Assembly (NCBI GenBank): GCA_036265935.1
Contig: DATAOB010000047.1
Coordinates: forward strand, 1-64,000
DNA from: JAFASC01 sp036265935
Lineage (GTDB): Bacteria > Pseudomonadota > Alphaproteobacteria > Rhizobiales > Beijerinckiaceae
Direction: 5' to 3'
DNA length: 64,000 nt
In this document: in pieces, positions 28,430-36,870 of the stretch
Layout of the letters: the number at the start of each line of letters is the position of its first letter
Numbering within the stretch: position 1 is the stretch's first letter
Notes under the pieces: generated by a model
The model's input: the letters and a program-made list of their open reading frames with translations, nothing else
What the model was told of the DNA's origin: nothing
Database searches by the model: none
Position numbers and translations under genes: made by a program

Positions 28430-29710
28430 TTATTCCGCCGCCGCCCGTTTGGGCGCCGGCTCGGTCGCCCCCGAGGCGCGAATTTGTGCGACCTCGTTGT
28501 CGTTGTAGCCGAGCACGTCACGCAGGATTTCTTCCGTGTGCTCGCCGAGCAGCGGCGAACGCTTCACCTCGCTCGGGCTCGCGGAGAGCTTGATTGGATT
28601 ACCGACGGAGAGATATTTGCCGCGCTTCGGGTGATCGACCTCGACGACAGTGCCGGTCGCGCGTAGCGACTGATCTTCGGCGAGTTCTTTCATCGAGAGG
28701 ATCGGCCCGCACGGCACGTCATATTCGTTGAGGATATCCATCACCTCGAACTTGGTCTTGGTCATCGTCCATTGTTCGATGCGCGCGAAAATCTGGTTGA
28801 GGCGCGGCAGCCGGGCTTTGGGTGTGGCGTAATCAGGATGCGTCTTCCACTCGGGCTCGCCGATAATGTCGCAGATCGGCTCCCACACGGCGGCCTGGGT
28901 GATGAAATAGGTGTAGGCGTTCGGATCGTTCTCCCATCCTTTGCACTTCAAGATGCGGCCGGGCTGACCGCCGCCGGAATCGTTCGCCGCGCGAGGCACG
29001 GCATCGCCGAAGGGAATGCCTTCGCCATACTGGCTATATTCGGTAAGCGGCCCGTGCGCGAGGCGCTGCTGATCGCGCAGCTTCACCCGGCACAGATTGA
29101 GCACGCCATCCTGCATCGAGGCAGTGACGCGCTGGCCCTCGCCGCTCTTCGTGCGATGATAAAGCGCCGTGACAATTCCGAGCGCCAGGTTGAGGCCCGT
29201 ACCGGAATCGCCGATCTGCGCGCCGGTGACCAGCGGCACGCCGTCGGGAAAGCCCGTCGTGGAAGCCGAGCCGCCGGTGCATTGGGCGACGTTCTCGTAG
29301 ACCTTGCAATCTTGATATGGGCCGGGACCGAAGCCCTTGATCGACGCAACGATCATCTTCGGATTGATCGAGTGAATCTTCTCCCAGGAAAAGCCCATGC
29401 GATCGAGCACGCCGGGACCGAAATTCTCGACGAGCACGTCGCAAGTCTCGATGAGGCGCGTCAGCACCTCCTTGCCTTTCGGATGCTTGGTGTCGAGTGT
29501 GATCGAACGCTTGTTGTGGTTCAGCATCGTGAAATAGAGGCTGTCCACATTGGCAATGTCGCGCAATTGGCCGCGTGTAATATCGCCAACGCCTGGTCGC
29601 TCGACCTTGATTACGTCGGCGCCGAACCAGGCGAGAAGTTGCGTGCAGGTCGGTCCCGACTGAACATGCGTGAAGTCGAGGATTCTGACGCCCTCGAGTG
29701 CCTTACCCAT
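28430..29710 (-). CDS. frc: Formyl-CoA:oxalate CoA-transferase
   Basis: Frc moves CoA from formyl-CoA to oxalate, giving oxalyl-CoA and formate. The 426-residue class III CoA-transferase shows the N-terminal DFTHVQSGPTCTQLLAWFGA, the block FGADVIKVERPGVGD and IGDSGTG, in which Asp168 aligns with the catalytic aspartate of the known enzyme. It continues with a glycine-rich loop NDSGGGQPG like that of Oxalobacter Frc. The start at 29710 has GGGAGG nine bases before it. The gene sits 32 bases after oxc, whose product supplies formyl-CoA; together they cycle oxalate to formate and CO2. Confidence 0.93.
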   Translation of the reverse strand: MGKALEGVRILDFTHVQSGPTCTQLLAWFGADVIKVERPGVGDITRGQLRDIANVDSLYFTMLNHNKRSITLDTKHPKGKEVLTRLIETCDVLVENFGPGVLDRMGFSWEKIHSINPKMIVASIKGFGPGPYQDCKVYENVAQCTGGSASTTGFPDGVPLVTGAQIGDSGTGLNLALGIVTALYHRTKSGEGQRVTASMQDGVLNLCRVKLRDQQRLAHGPLTEYSQYGEGIPFGDAVPRAANDSGGGQPGRILKCKGWENDPNAYTYFITQAAVWEPICDIIGEPEWKTHPDYATPKARLPRLNQIFARIEQWTMTKTKFEVMDILNEYDVPCGPILSMKELAEDQSLRATGTVVEVDHPKRGKYLSVGNPIKLSASPSEVKRSPLLGEHTEEILRDVLGYNDNEVAQIRASGATEPAPKRAAAE

Positions 29711-29742
29711 CTTGTACCTCCCGAATATCAAATCTCTCTGGG

Positions 29743-31497
29743 TTATTGCGTCGGCTTCTTGCGAAGCTTGCTCTGCGGATTGAGGTTGCCGATGCGGCCG
29801 CTCTCGCTGCCGGCGGCCGGATCGATCACCGCGTTGATGAGTGTCGGCTTGCCTGAATCCATGGCTTTATCGACGGCGCGCTTCAGCTCGTCGGGTGTCG
29901 TCGCGTCGACCCCGACACCGCCGAATGCCTCCATCATCTTGTCGTAGCGCGAGCCTTTGACAAACACCGTCGTCGCGGGATCCGAGCCGGCCGAATTGAC
30001 GTCGGTGCCGCGATAAATGCCGTCATTGTTGAAGATGACGACGCAGACCGGCAGATTGTAGCGGCAGATCGTTTCGATCTCCATGCCGGAGAAACCGAAG
30101 GCGCTGTCGCCTTCCACTGCCAGCACCGGCTTACCGGTCTCGATCGCCGCGGCGATCGCGAAGCCCATGCCAATGCCCATGACACCCCAGGTGCCGACAT
30201 CGAGACGCTTGCGCGGCTGATACATGTCGATGACGCCGCGCGCGAGATCGAGCGTATTGGCGCCTTCGTTGACGAGGATCGCGTCCGGCCGTTCTTTGAT
30301 GACCGTGCGCAGCGCACCGAGCGCGCCATGGAAATCCATCGGCGCCGAATTTTTCATGAGCCGTGGCGCCATCTTGGCGATGTTCTCTTCCCGTTTCGTC
30401 TTGATGGCGTGGGTCCAATCGGTGGGCGGGACCTGCCACTTACTACCCATCCCTTCGAGAAGAGCGGAAACACAGGAACCGATATCGCCGACCAGCGGTG
30501 CGGTGATCTCGACATTCGAGTCCATCTCCTTCGGCTCGATGTCGATCTGGATAAGCTTTTTCGAATGCGGCTCGCCCCAGTTCTTGCCCTTGCCGTGCGA
30601 CAGCAGCCAATTCAAACGCGCACCGATCAGCATCACGACGTCGGACTCTTTCAAGACCGTCGAGCGCGCGGCGCCCGCGCATTGGGGATGGGTGTCAGGC
30701 AATAACCCCTTGGCCATGCTCATCGGCAGAAAGGGAATGCCGCTTTTTTCGATGAACGTGCGGATCGCGTCATCGGCTTGTGCGTAGGCCGCGCCTTTGC
30801 CGAGAATGATCAGCGGACGTTTGGCGCTTTTCAGCACATCGAGCGCGCGCTTGACCGCTACGGGAGCGGGAATTTGCGCCGGAGCCGGATCGATGACTTT
30901 GACGAGAGACTTCTGTCCAGCTTCGGCATCCATTACTTGCGCGAAAAGCTTTGCCGGCAGGTCAAGATAGACGCCGCCCGGACGGCCGGAGACGGCCGCG
31001 CGGATCGCGCGCGCGACACCGATGCCGATATCGGCCGCATGCAGCACGCGGAACGCCGCCTTACATAAAGGCTTGGCGATTGCCAGCTGATCCATTTCCT
31101 CATAATCGCCCTGCTGCAGGTCGACGATCTCACGCTCGGACGAGCCAGAGATCAGGATCATCGGGAAGCAATTGGTGGTCGCGTTGGCGAGCGCGGTCAG
31201 CCCGTTGAGAAACCCTGGCGCGGACACGGTCAAGCAAATGCCCGGCTGTTTCGTCAGATAGCCGGCGATGGCGGCGGCGTTACCGGCATTCTGCTCATGC
31301 CGGAACGAGATGACGCGAAGGCCGGCGGCCTGTGCCATACGGCCGAGATCGGTGATCGGAATGCCGGGCACATTATAGATGGTCTTCACGCCGTTGAGCT
31401 TGAGCGCGTCGATGACCAGGTGAAAGCCATCGGTCAGCTCGCGCTCTTCGACGACTTCCCTCTCGACGGGATCAATACGCTTCGCTAATGCGGACAT
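29743..31497 (-). CDS. oxc: Oxalyl-CoA decarboxylase (thiamine diphosphate dependent)
   Basis: Oxc decarboxylates oxalyl-CoA to formyl-CoA. The 584-residue protein has the three domains of the ThDP family. These are the N-terminal pyrimidine-binding part (FRHEQNAGNAAAIAGYL), a central ADP-binding domain that in this enzyme is stimulated by ADP, and the pyrophosphate-binding GDSAFGFSGMEIETICR followed by NNDGIYRG. GGAGG lies before the ATG at 31497. The gene follows the gntR regulator after 55 bases without an operator of its own, so it is probably transcribed with it. Confidence 0.94.
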   Translation of the reverse strand: MSALAKRIDPVEREVVEERELTDGFHLVIDALKLNGVKTIYNVPGIPITDLGRMAQAAGLRVISFRHEQNAGNAAAIAGYLTKQPGICLTVSAPGFLNGLTALANATTNCFPMILISGSSEREIVDLQQGDYEEMDQLAIAKPLCKAAFRVLHAADIGIGVARAIRAAVSGRPGGVYLDLPAKLFAQVMDAEAGQKSLVKVIDPAPAQIPAPVAVKRALDVLKSAKRPLIILGKGAAYAQADDAIRTFIEKSGIPFLPMSMAKGLLPDTHPQCAGAARSTVLKESDVVMLIGARLNWLLSHGKGKNWGEPHSKKLIQIDIEPKEMDSNVEITAPLVGDIGSCVSALLEGMGSKWQVPPTDWTHAIKTKREENIAKMAPRLMKNSAPMDFHGALGALRTVIKERPDAILVNEGANTLDLARGVIDMYQPRKRLDVGTWGVMGIGMGFAIAAAIETGKPVLAVEGDSAFGFSGMEIETICRYNLPVCVVIFNNDGIYRGTDVNSAGSDPATTVFVKGSRYDKMMEAFGGVGVDATTPDELKRAVDKAMDSGKPTLINAVIDPAAGSESGRIGNLNPQSKLRKKPTQ

Positions 31498-31552
31498 ACC
31501 GCTTCCTCCCTATCTCGTAATTTGCGCGGGTCCTTCAGGACACGCCGCGGCT

Positions 31553-32284
31553 TCAGCCAAACAATTCGTCGCCGTGGTCGTTAACATAAGCGGCGAGACC
31601 GAGCGTATGTTCCCGCGACAACCGCTCCGCCAATTCGGTGTTGCGCGTCTCCAGCGCATCGATAATGCCGAGGTGATCCTGAATGGAACGCTGGGCGCGA
31701 TTGTCACGGCCGATCGTCAGCTGGCGGATGCCGCGCACATGCAAAAGGATGTGCTCGGTCATCTCGACGAGAAGCGCCGAGCCGCTCATGCGGATGATCG
31801 TCTGGTGGAACGCGATGTTAGCTGAGGAATAATCGCTGAGATGCTCGTCCGGGCGATGCGCCTCATCGAACCCGGCGAACATCGGCCGCAAGCTCTTGAT
31901 CTCGTCATCGCTCGCCATGGTCGTGATCAATCGCGCCGCCATGCTTTCCAGCGCCGCCCAAGCCTGGACCATCTCGATGATTTCCCGCTTGTTCTTCTTG
32001 ACCACGAGAATGCCGCGCCGCGGCACCGTGCGCAGGAAACCATCCTGCTCGAGCATTGCCACGGCTTCGCGGACCGGCGTGCGGCTGACGCCGAGACGGT
32101 CGGAAAGCTCGCGCTCGTCGAGCATGATCGGTTCGGGATTACCGTAGAGGTCCATCTTCAGAATGGCCTCTTTCAACGCGGCGTATGCCTTGGCCTTAAA
32201 CGAGTCCTCGACCTGGATGCGTGAGAACAGCGCATCCGTCGAAATTTTTTGCGGCCGTTTGGTCGAGGTTGTCGGCGTATTCAT
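31553..32284 (-). CDS. GntR-family (FCD) transcriptional regulator of the oxalate genes
   Basis: A 243-residue regulator with an N-terminal winged helix (DERELSDRLGVSRTPVREAV) and an all-helical FCD ligand domain whose metal/ligand residues (Asp, then His in AFHQTI and HLGIID) are conserved. FCD proteins usually release DNA when they bind an organic acid. Its position at the head of oxc-frc suggests oxalate, oxalyl-CoA or formate as signal; that is inference. The ATG at 32284 gives a normal length; upstream frames add an unlikely leader. A perfect operator lies 69 bases before the start. Confidence 0.88.
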   Translation of the reverse strand: MNTPTTSTKRPQKISTDALFSRIQVEDSFKAKAYAALKEAILKMDLYGNPEPIMLDERELSDRLGVSRTPVREAVAMLEQDGFLRTVPRRGILVVKKNKREIIEMVQAWAALESMAARLITTMASDDEIKSLRPMFAGFDEAHRPDEHLSDYSSANIAFHQTIIRMSGSALLVEMTEHILLHVRGIRQLTIGRDNRAQRSIQDHLGIIDALETRNTELAERLSREHTLGLAAYVNDHGDELFG

Positions 32285-32352
32285 CCCGAAATTCCATCGG
32301 CGCTTTTGGTGAGCGACATACCTTCGCTTCCAGCGCTCTGCGTCCATTGTTC

Positions 32353-32378
32353 TTGGCATACCACATGCCAAGTGTCAA
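32353..32378 (-). promoter_or_regulatory. gntR promoter -35 with perfect inverted-repeat operator
   Basis: TTGGCAT-ACCAC-ATGCCAA (32353-32371) is a perfect seven-base inverted repeat with a five-base spacer. On the minus strand a consensus -35, TTGACA (32378-32373), ends one base before it, so the operator occupies the promoter spacer. The -10 is poor. The layout suits autorepression of gntR and hence of oxc-frc. Confidence 0.75.
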
Positions 32379-32465
32379 ATCGTCCGGCGTTAAAGCCTCG
32401 AACTTCCCGGCGAGCGCTCAAGCCGCGCTCGACAGGAAGACGCCCTCTGCCATTTCCCCCTCTGC

Positions 32466-32501
32466 TTGACCAAGTACCGACCTTGGCATACCAAATGCCA
32501 C
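32466..32501 (+). promoter_or_regulatory. Promoter of the acyl-CoA synthetase gene with the same operator
   Basis: TTGACC (32466-32471), a 17-base spacer and TACCAA (32489-32494) form a candidate promoter for the divergent synthetase gene. TTGGCAT-ACCAA-ATGCCAC (32483-32501) covers the -10 and differs from the gntR operator by one base in its half-sites. The centres of the two divergent operators are 130 bases apart, close to a whole number of helical turns, which would permit looping. Confidence 0.7.
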
Positions 32502-32564
32502 GCCGCAGCCACTGCACCGCCACCTTTAATTTCGCAGCGTTAGAACAAACATGAGGAGGAGCAC

Positions 32565-34706
32565 ATGACGGCCCAGCCGAGCCCGCACAAGGACGCGGTT
32601 CGCAAAGTTCTCGACGCGGTCAAAGCCGACAAGCGCACGAGCCTGACCGCCCCGGAAGGCAAGTTGGTTTGCGACGCTTACGGCATTCCGGTGCCGAAGG
32701 AAGGTGTCGCATCATCCGCCGCGGACGCCGCGAAACTCGCCGACAGCATGGGCTATCCGGTCGTCATGAAGATCGTCTCTCCCGACATCCTGCATAAGAC
32801 GGAAGCCGGCGGCGTCATCGTCGGCGTCAAGGACGCGGCCGCAGCGCGCGAGGCTCACGACAAGATTCTTGCCAGCGCCAAGAAATATAAAGCCGACGCC
32901 AAGATCGAAGGCGTGCAGGTGCAGCAAATGCTTGCGGGCGGCACGGAAGTGATCGTCGGCGCGATCACCGACGGCTCCTTCGGCAAGCTGGTGGCGTTCG
33001 GGCTCGGCGGCGTGCTGGTCGAGATTCTAAAAGACGTGACGTTTCGCTTGGCGCCGGCGACAAAGCAGGACGCGCTGTCGATGCTAAACGGCATCCAGGC
33101 AACGGAGATGCTGAAGGGTGTGCGCGGCGGCGATCCTGTCAATCGCGATGCGCTCGCCGACGTGATCGTCAAGGTTTCGCAGCTCGTCAGCGATTTCCCG
33201 GAAATTTCCGAACTTGACCTCAATCCTGTCTTTGCGACAAAGAGCAGCGCGGTCGCCGCCGATGTGCGCATCGTTCTCGACTTCGAGCAGAAGAAACGGC
33301 CGCAGACGCGCAGCAACGAAGAAATTGTCGTCGCAATGAACCGCATCATGAAGCCGGAGACGGTCGCGGTCATTGGTGCGTCTGCCGAGACCGGCAAGAT
33401 CGGCAATTCGGTGATGAAGAACCTGATCAACGGCGGCTACAAGGGCAAGATCTATCCGATCCACCCGAAAGCGGACGAGATCATGGGCATGAAGGCCTAC
33501 AAGTCGGTGAAGGATGTGCCGGGCAACATCGATGTCGCCGTCTTCGCGATCCCCGCGCAATTTGTCGCCGCGGCGCTGACCGAATGCGGCGAGAAGAAAA
33601 TCGCCGGCGCGGTGCTGATCCCCTCCGGCTTTGGTGAGACCGGCAACATCAAGGGACAGGAAGAGCTTCAGGAGATCGGACGCAAATACAATATCCGGCT
33701 GATGGGGCCGAATATTTACGGCTTCTATTATACCTGGAAGAATCTCTGCGCGACGTTCTGCACCGCCTACGACGTGAAAGGTCACGCGGCTTTGTCGTCG
33801 CAATCGGGCGGCATCGGTATGGCGATCATCGGCTTCTCGCGCTCGGCGAAGATGGGCGTCTCGGCAATCGTCGGGCTGGGCAACAAATCCGACATTGACG
33901 AAGACGATCTGCTCGACTTCTTCGAGCAGGACGACAATACGAAAGTTATCGCGCAGCATTGCGAGGATTTGAAAGACGGCCGCGCCTTTGCCGAGGCGGC
34001 GAAGCGCGTCTCTAAGAAGAAGCCGGTCATCGTGCTGAAAGCCGGCCGGACTTCCGCGGGCGCGAAGGCGGCGAGTTCGCATACTGGCGCGCTCGCCGGC
34101 AACGACAAAATCTACGAGGACGTATTCAAGCAATCGGGTGTGGTGCGCGCGCGTTCGCTGCGGCAGCTCCTCGAATTTGCCCGCGGTGTCCCGATCCTAC
34201 CGACGCCAAAGGGAGAGAACGTGCTTATCATCACCGGCGCCGGCGGCTCCGGTGTGCTTCTGTCCGACGCTTGCGTCGACAATGGCCTGAAGCTGATGGC
34301 AATGCCGGACGACCTCGACAAGGCCTTCCGCAAATTCATTCCGCCCTTCGGCGCGGCCGGCAATCCGGTCGACATTACCGGCGGCGAGCCACCGAAGACC
34401 TATCAGAATACGGTGAAGCTCGGCATCGAGGACGATCGCATTCACGCGCTGATCCTCGGTTATTGGCACACGATCGTGACGCCGCCGATGGTGTTTGCCA
34501 GGTTGATGGTAGAGGTGAAGGAGGAGATGAAGAAGAAAGGTTTCGAAAAGCCCATCGTCGCCTCGCTCGCCGGCGACATCGAAGTCGAAGAGGCTTCCGA
34601 TTATCTTTATCAGCATGGCATCCCGGCTTACGCTTATTCCACGGAAATTCCGGTCGAAGTGCTCGCCGCGAAATATCAATGGGCCCGCGGCGCGGGATTG
34701 CTCTGA
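32565..34706 (+). CDS. ADP-forming acyl-CoA synthetase (acetate--CoA ligase family), oxalate-locus member
   Basis: A 713-residue single-chain enzyme in permuted order. Residues 1-240 are the ATP-grasp part (GYPVVMKIVSPDILHKTEAG). Residues 270-390 are a CoA-binding Rossmann domain (TVAVIGASAETGKIGNSVMK), and the rest is a succinyl-CoA-ligase-like part with the phosphohistidine loop SSHTGALAGND. Such enzymes interconvert acyl-CoA plus ADP and phosphate with acid plus ATP. Because it shares operators with the oxalate genes, likely roles are activation of oxalate or recovery of ATP from formyl-CoA. AGGAGGAG precedes the ATG. The substrate is not shown by sequence. Confidence 0.88.
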   Translation: MTAQPSPHKDAVRKVLDAVKADKRTSLTAPEGKLVCDAYGIPVPKEGVASSAADAAKLADSMGYPVVMKIVSPDILHKTEAGGVIVGVKDAAAAREAHDKILASAKKYKADAKIEGVQVQQMLAGGTEVIVGAITDGSFGKLVAFGLGGVLVEILKDVTFRLAPATKQDALSMLNGIQATEMLKGVRGGDPVNRDALADVIVKVSQLVSDFPEISELDLNPVFATKSSAVAADVRIVLDFEQKKRPQTRSNEEIVVAMNRIMKPETVAVIGASAETGKIGNSVMKNLINGGYKGKIYPIHPKADEIMGMKAYKSVKDVPGNIDVAVFAIPAQFVAAALTECGEKKIAGAVLIPSGFGETGNIKGQEELQEIGRKYNIRLMGPNIYGFYYTWKNLCATFCTAYDVKGHAALSSQSGGIGMAIIGFSRSAKMGVSAIVGLGNKSDIDEDDLLDFFEQDDNTKVIAQHCEDLKDGRAFAEAAKRVSKKKPVIVLKAGRTSAGAKAASSHTGALAGNDKIYEDVFKQSGVVRARSLRQLLEFARGVPILPTPKGENVLIITGAGGSGVLLSDACVDNGLKLMAMPDDLDKAFRKFIPPFGAAGNPVDITGGEPPKTYQNTVKLGIEDDRIHALILGYWHTIVTPPMVFARLMVEVKEEMKKKGFEKPIVASLAGDIEVEEASDYLYQHGIPAYAYSTEIPVEVLAAKYQWARGAGLL

Positions 34707-34715
34707 GGCACCACT

Positions 34716-34795
34716 CTCGGACGCCCGACTCGCGATCCGGGGTCTAGGGCCAGATGCGTTTGCTCCTGGTCCCGGAGCACGCTGCGCGCCTCGGA
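34716..34795. repeat. Palindromic intergenic repeat, copy B
   Basis: Between convergent genes, arms reading TCGGACGCCCGACTCGCGATCCGG and a matching right arm flank a core CAGATGCGTTTGCTC (34751-34765). That core recurs exactly, but inverted, in copy C at 36816-36830. The element can fold on itself and may end transcription from both sides. Confidence 0.7.
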
Positions 34796-34803
34796 AATGT
34801 CCA

Positions 34804-35640
34804 TTAAAGCATGGGCAAACTTCGCGGCCTTCCCGCCGGGAAAGCCGCACCGATGCGCGCAGTTTCCTCGCCGCTCAGCCGCACGTCACCGGCGCCGGCA
34901 TTCTCCGCCGCATGCGCCGGGTTGCTGGCTTTTGGAATTGTGAACAGCGGCGCGACGCGCACAAGAAAAGCCAGTGCGACTTGCCGCCCGGTTGCTCCGT
35001 GTCTCGCGGCGATTTCTTCGAGAATGCGGCCGCCCTTTGAGTGCGGTGACGGAAAGTCATCGTGCCCGAACGGGCTGTAGCCGACGATCGCCACGTCGTG
35101 CTTTTCGCACCAGGGGAGCACCGCATGCTCGATCGCCCGCTCCTGCAGATGGTAAAGCACCTGGTTGCACGCAATCTCGCCGGCACCGCCTGCTTTGATA
35201 GCGTCCTCAAGATCGGCCACGTCGAAATTGCTGACGCCCCAGGAGAGAATTTTGCCGCTGGCCTTCAGTGCGGCAAAAGCAGCGAACGTCTCGGCGAGCG
35301 GATATGACCCGCGCCAATGCAGGAGGTAGCAATCTAGCCGATCGGTCCGCAGCCGCTTCAGCGATCGCTCGCATGCGGCGCTCGTCTCCGCGCGTGAGGC
35401 ATTTTGCGGCATCACCTTCGAGACGAGAAAGACGCGGTCGCGCCGCCCGGCAATCGCCTCGCCGATAATGTTTTCGGCCTCGCCGTAATACTCCGCGGTA
35501 TCGATGTGAGTCATGCCGAGGTCGATGCCGCGGCGCAGGGCGGCGATCGCAGACGGGCGATCTGCGCGGTCTATGTACCATGTGCCCTGGCCGACGACGC
35601 TGACGTCGCATCTTGCACAACCGAATTGGCGATGTTCCAT
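34804..35640 (-). CDS. Aldo/keto reductase
   Basis: A 278-residue NADPH-dependent oxidoreductase of the AKR superfamily. The catalytic tetrad is complete: Asp47 and Tyr52 in HIDTAEYYG, Lys75 in LVSKVMP and His108 in YLLHWR. The C-terminal NADPH-binding block IPKASNPAHAAENAGA is also clear. The family reduces a broad range of aldehydes and ketones; nothing nearby identifies the substrate. It is divergent from a quinone oxidoreductase gene, with 132 bases between. Confidence 0.9.
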   Translation of the reverse strand: MEHRQFGCARCDVSVVGQGTWYIDRADRPSAIAALRRGIDLGMTHIDTAEYYGEAENIIGEAIAGRRDRVFLVSKVMPQNASRAETSAACERSLKRLRTDRLDCYLLHWRGSYPLAETFAAFAALKASGKILSWGVSNFDVADLEDAIKAGGAGEIACNQVLYHLQERAIEHAVLPWCEKHDVAIVGYSPFGHDDFPSPHSKGGRILEEIAARHGATGRQVALAFLVRVAPLFTIPKASNPAHAAENAGAGDVRLSGEETARIGAAFPAGRPRSLPML

Positions 35641-35772
35641 GCGGCTCTCAAATAGCTGAACACTGTTATATGCCGGCGGTCGCGTTCGGCTACGTCAGAC
35701 GCCAGGCAATCTCGACCGCTTTGCTATCGCGCCAAGTTCTTGTATCTCCGACGGCAACCAAGGAGAGATGTC

Positions 35773-36777
35773 ATGGCTTTGCCCCCGCGGATGCGTGAGA
35801 TTCATTTCGACGGAAAAGGCGGGCCGGAGGTGATCCGCGTTCGCGAGGTTGACGTGCCCAAAGTGGCACCCGGCAAGGTTCTGGTCGAAGTCGTCGCCGC
35901 CGGAATCAACCGCCCCGACGTCGCGCAGCGCGCCGGCGCCTATCCGCCGCCGCCGGGCGAAAGCGAGGTCCCGGGGCTGGAGATTGCCGGGCGTATCGTT
36001 GCTGTCGGGGATGGCGTCAAGAACCTTAAGGTCGGCGATCAAACCTGCGCTCTCGTCGGATCGGGTGGCTATGCCGAATATGCGCTCGCCGATGCGTCGC
36101 TTTGCCTGCCGCGGCCAAAGCCGCTCAGCATGGAGGAAGCCGGCGGCATTCCGGAAAACTATTTCACCGTTTACGACAACGTGTTCACGCGCGGGCGGCT
36201 GAAAAGCGGCGAGACGTTTCTCGTCCATGGCGGCTCGTCAGGCATCGGCTCGACCGCGATCCAGCTCGCCAAACAATTTGGCGCGACGGTGATCGCGACG
36301 GCGGGTTCACCCGACAAATGCGCGTTCTGCCGCACGCTCGGCGCCGCTCACGCAATTGATTATCGCGGGCAGGATTTCGTCGAGGAGGTGAGGAAGATCA
36401 CGGACAAAAAAGGCGTCGACGTCATTCTCGATATGGTCGGCGGTGCCTACATTCCGAAGAATATCTCCATCCTTGCCATCGAAGGTCGGCTCGTGCAGAT
36501 CGCCTTTCTCGGTGGCTCCAAGGTTGAGCAGCTGGATTACACGCCGGTGATGGTGCGACGCCTGACGCTGACGGGTTCCACCTTGCGTCCGCGCCCCGTC
36601 GCACTGAAAGCGGCGATCGCCGAGGAATTATACAAGCACGTCTGGCCGCTACTTGAGCAAGGCAGCGTGAAACCCGTCATTCACGCCACGTTCCCGTTGG
36701 AGGAAGCGCGGCGCGCGCACGAACTGATGGAATCATCGAGCCATCTCGGCAAGATCGTGCTGACGACAGGAAAATGA
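35773..36777 (+). CDS. NAD(P)H:quinone oxidoreductase, zinc-independent medium-chain family (PIG3-like)
   Basis: A 334-residue protein with the GroES-like N-terminal fold (VLVEVVAAGINRPDVAQRAGAY) and a nucleotide-binding domain (VHGGSSGIGSTAIQLAKQFGA) that includes the AGSPDKCAFCRTLGA block typical of the PIG3/QOR group. Zinc ligands are absent. It probably reduces quinones or enones with NADPH. The ATG at 35773 has AAGGAGAG upstream; a longer frame to 35740 lacks one. Confidence 0.88.
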   Translation: MALPPRMREIHFDGKGGPEVIRVREVDVPKVAPGKVLVEVVAAGINRPDVAQRAGAYPPPPGESEVPGLEIAGRIVAVGDGVKNLKVGDQTCALVGSGGYAEYALADASLCLPRPKPLSMEEAGGIPENYFTVYDNVFTRGRLKSGETFLVHGGSSGIGSTAIQLAKQFGATVIATAGSPDKCAFCRTLGAAHAIDYRGQDFVEEVRKITDKKGVDVILDMVGGAYIPKNISILAIEGRLVQIAFLGGSKVEQLDYTPVMVRRLTLTGSTLRPRPVALKAAIAEELYKHVWPLLEQGSVKPVIHATFPLEEARRAHELMESSSHLGKIVLTTGK

Positions 36778-36784
36778 TTCGCAT

Positions 36785-36862
36785 TCCCGGACGCGCGCAG
36801 CGCGATCCGGACCCAGAGCAAACGCATCTGCCCCTGGACCGGGATCGCCTTCGGCGTCCGGG
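36785..36862. repeat. Palindromic intergenic repeat, copy C
   Basis: Located between convergent genes. CCCGGACGCGCGCAGCGCG and GATCGCCTTCGGCGTCCGGGG provide outer arms. The inner segment GAGCAAACGCATCTG (36816-36830) is the exact reverse complement of 15 bases in copy B, so C is an inverted relative of B. Confidence 0.7.
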
Positions 36863-36870
36863 GTATGGAG

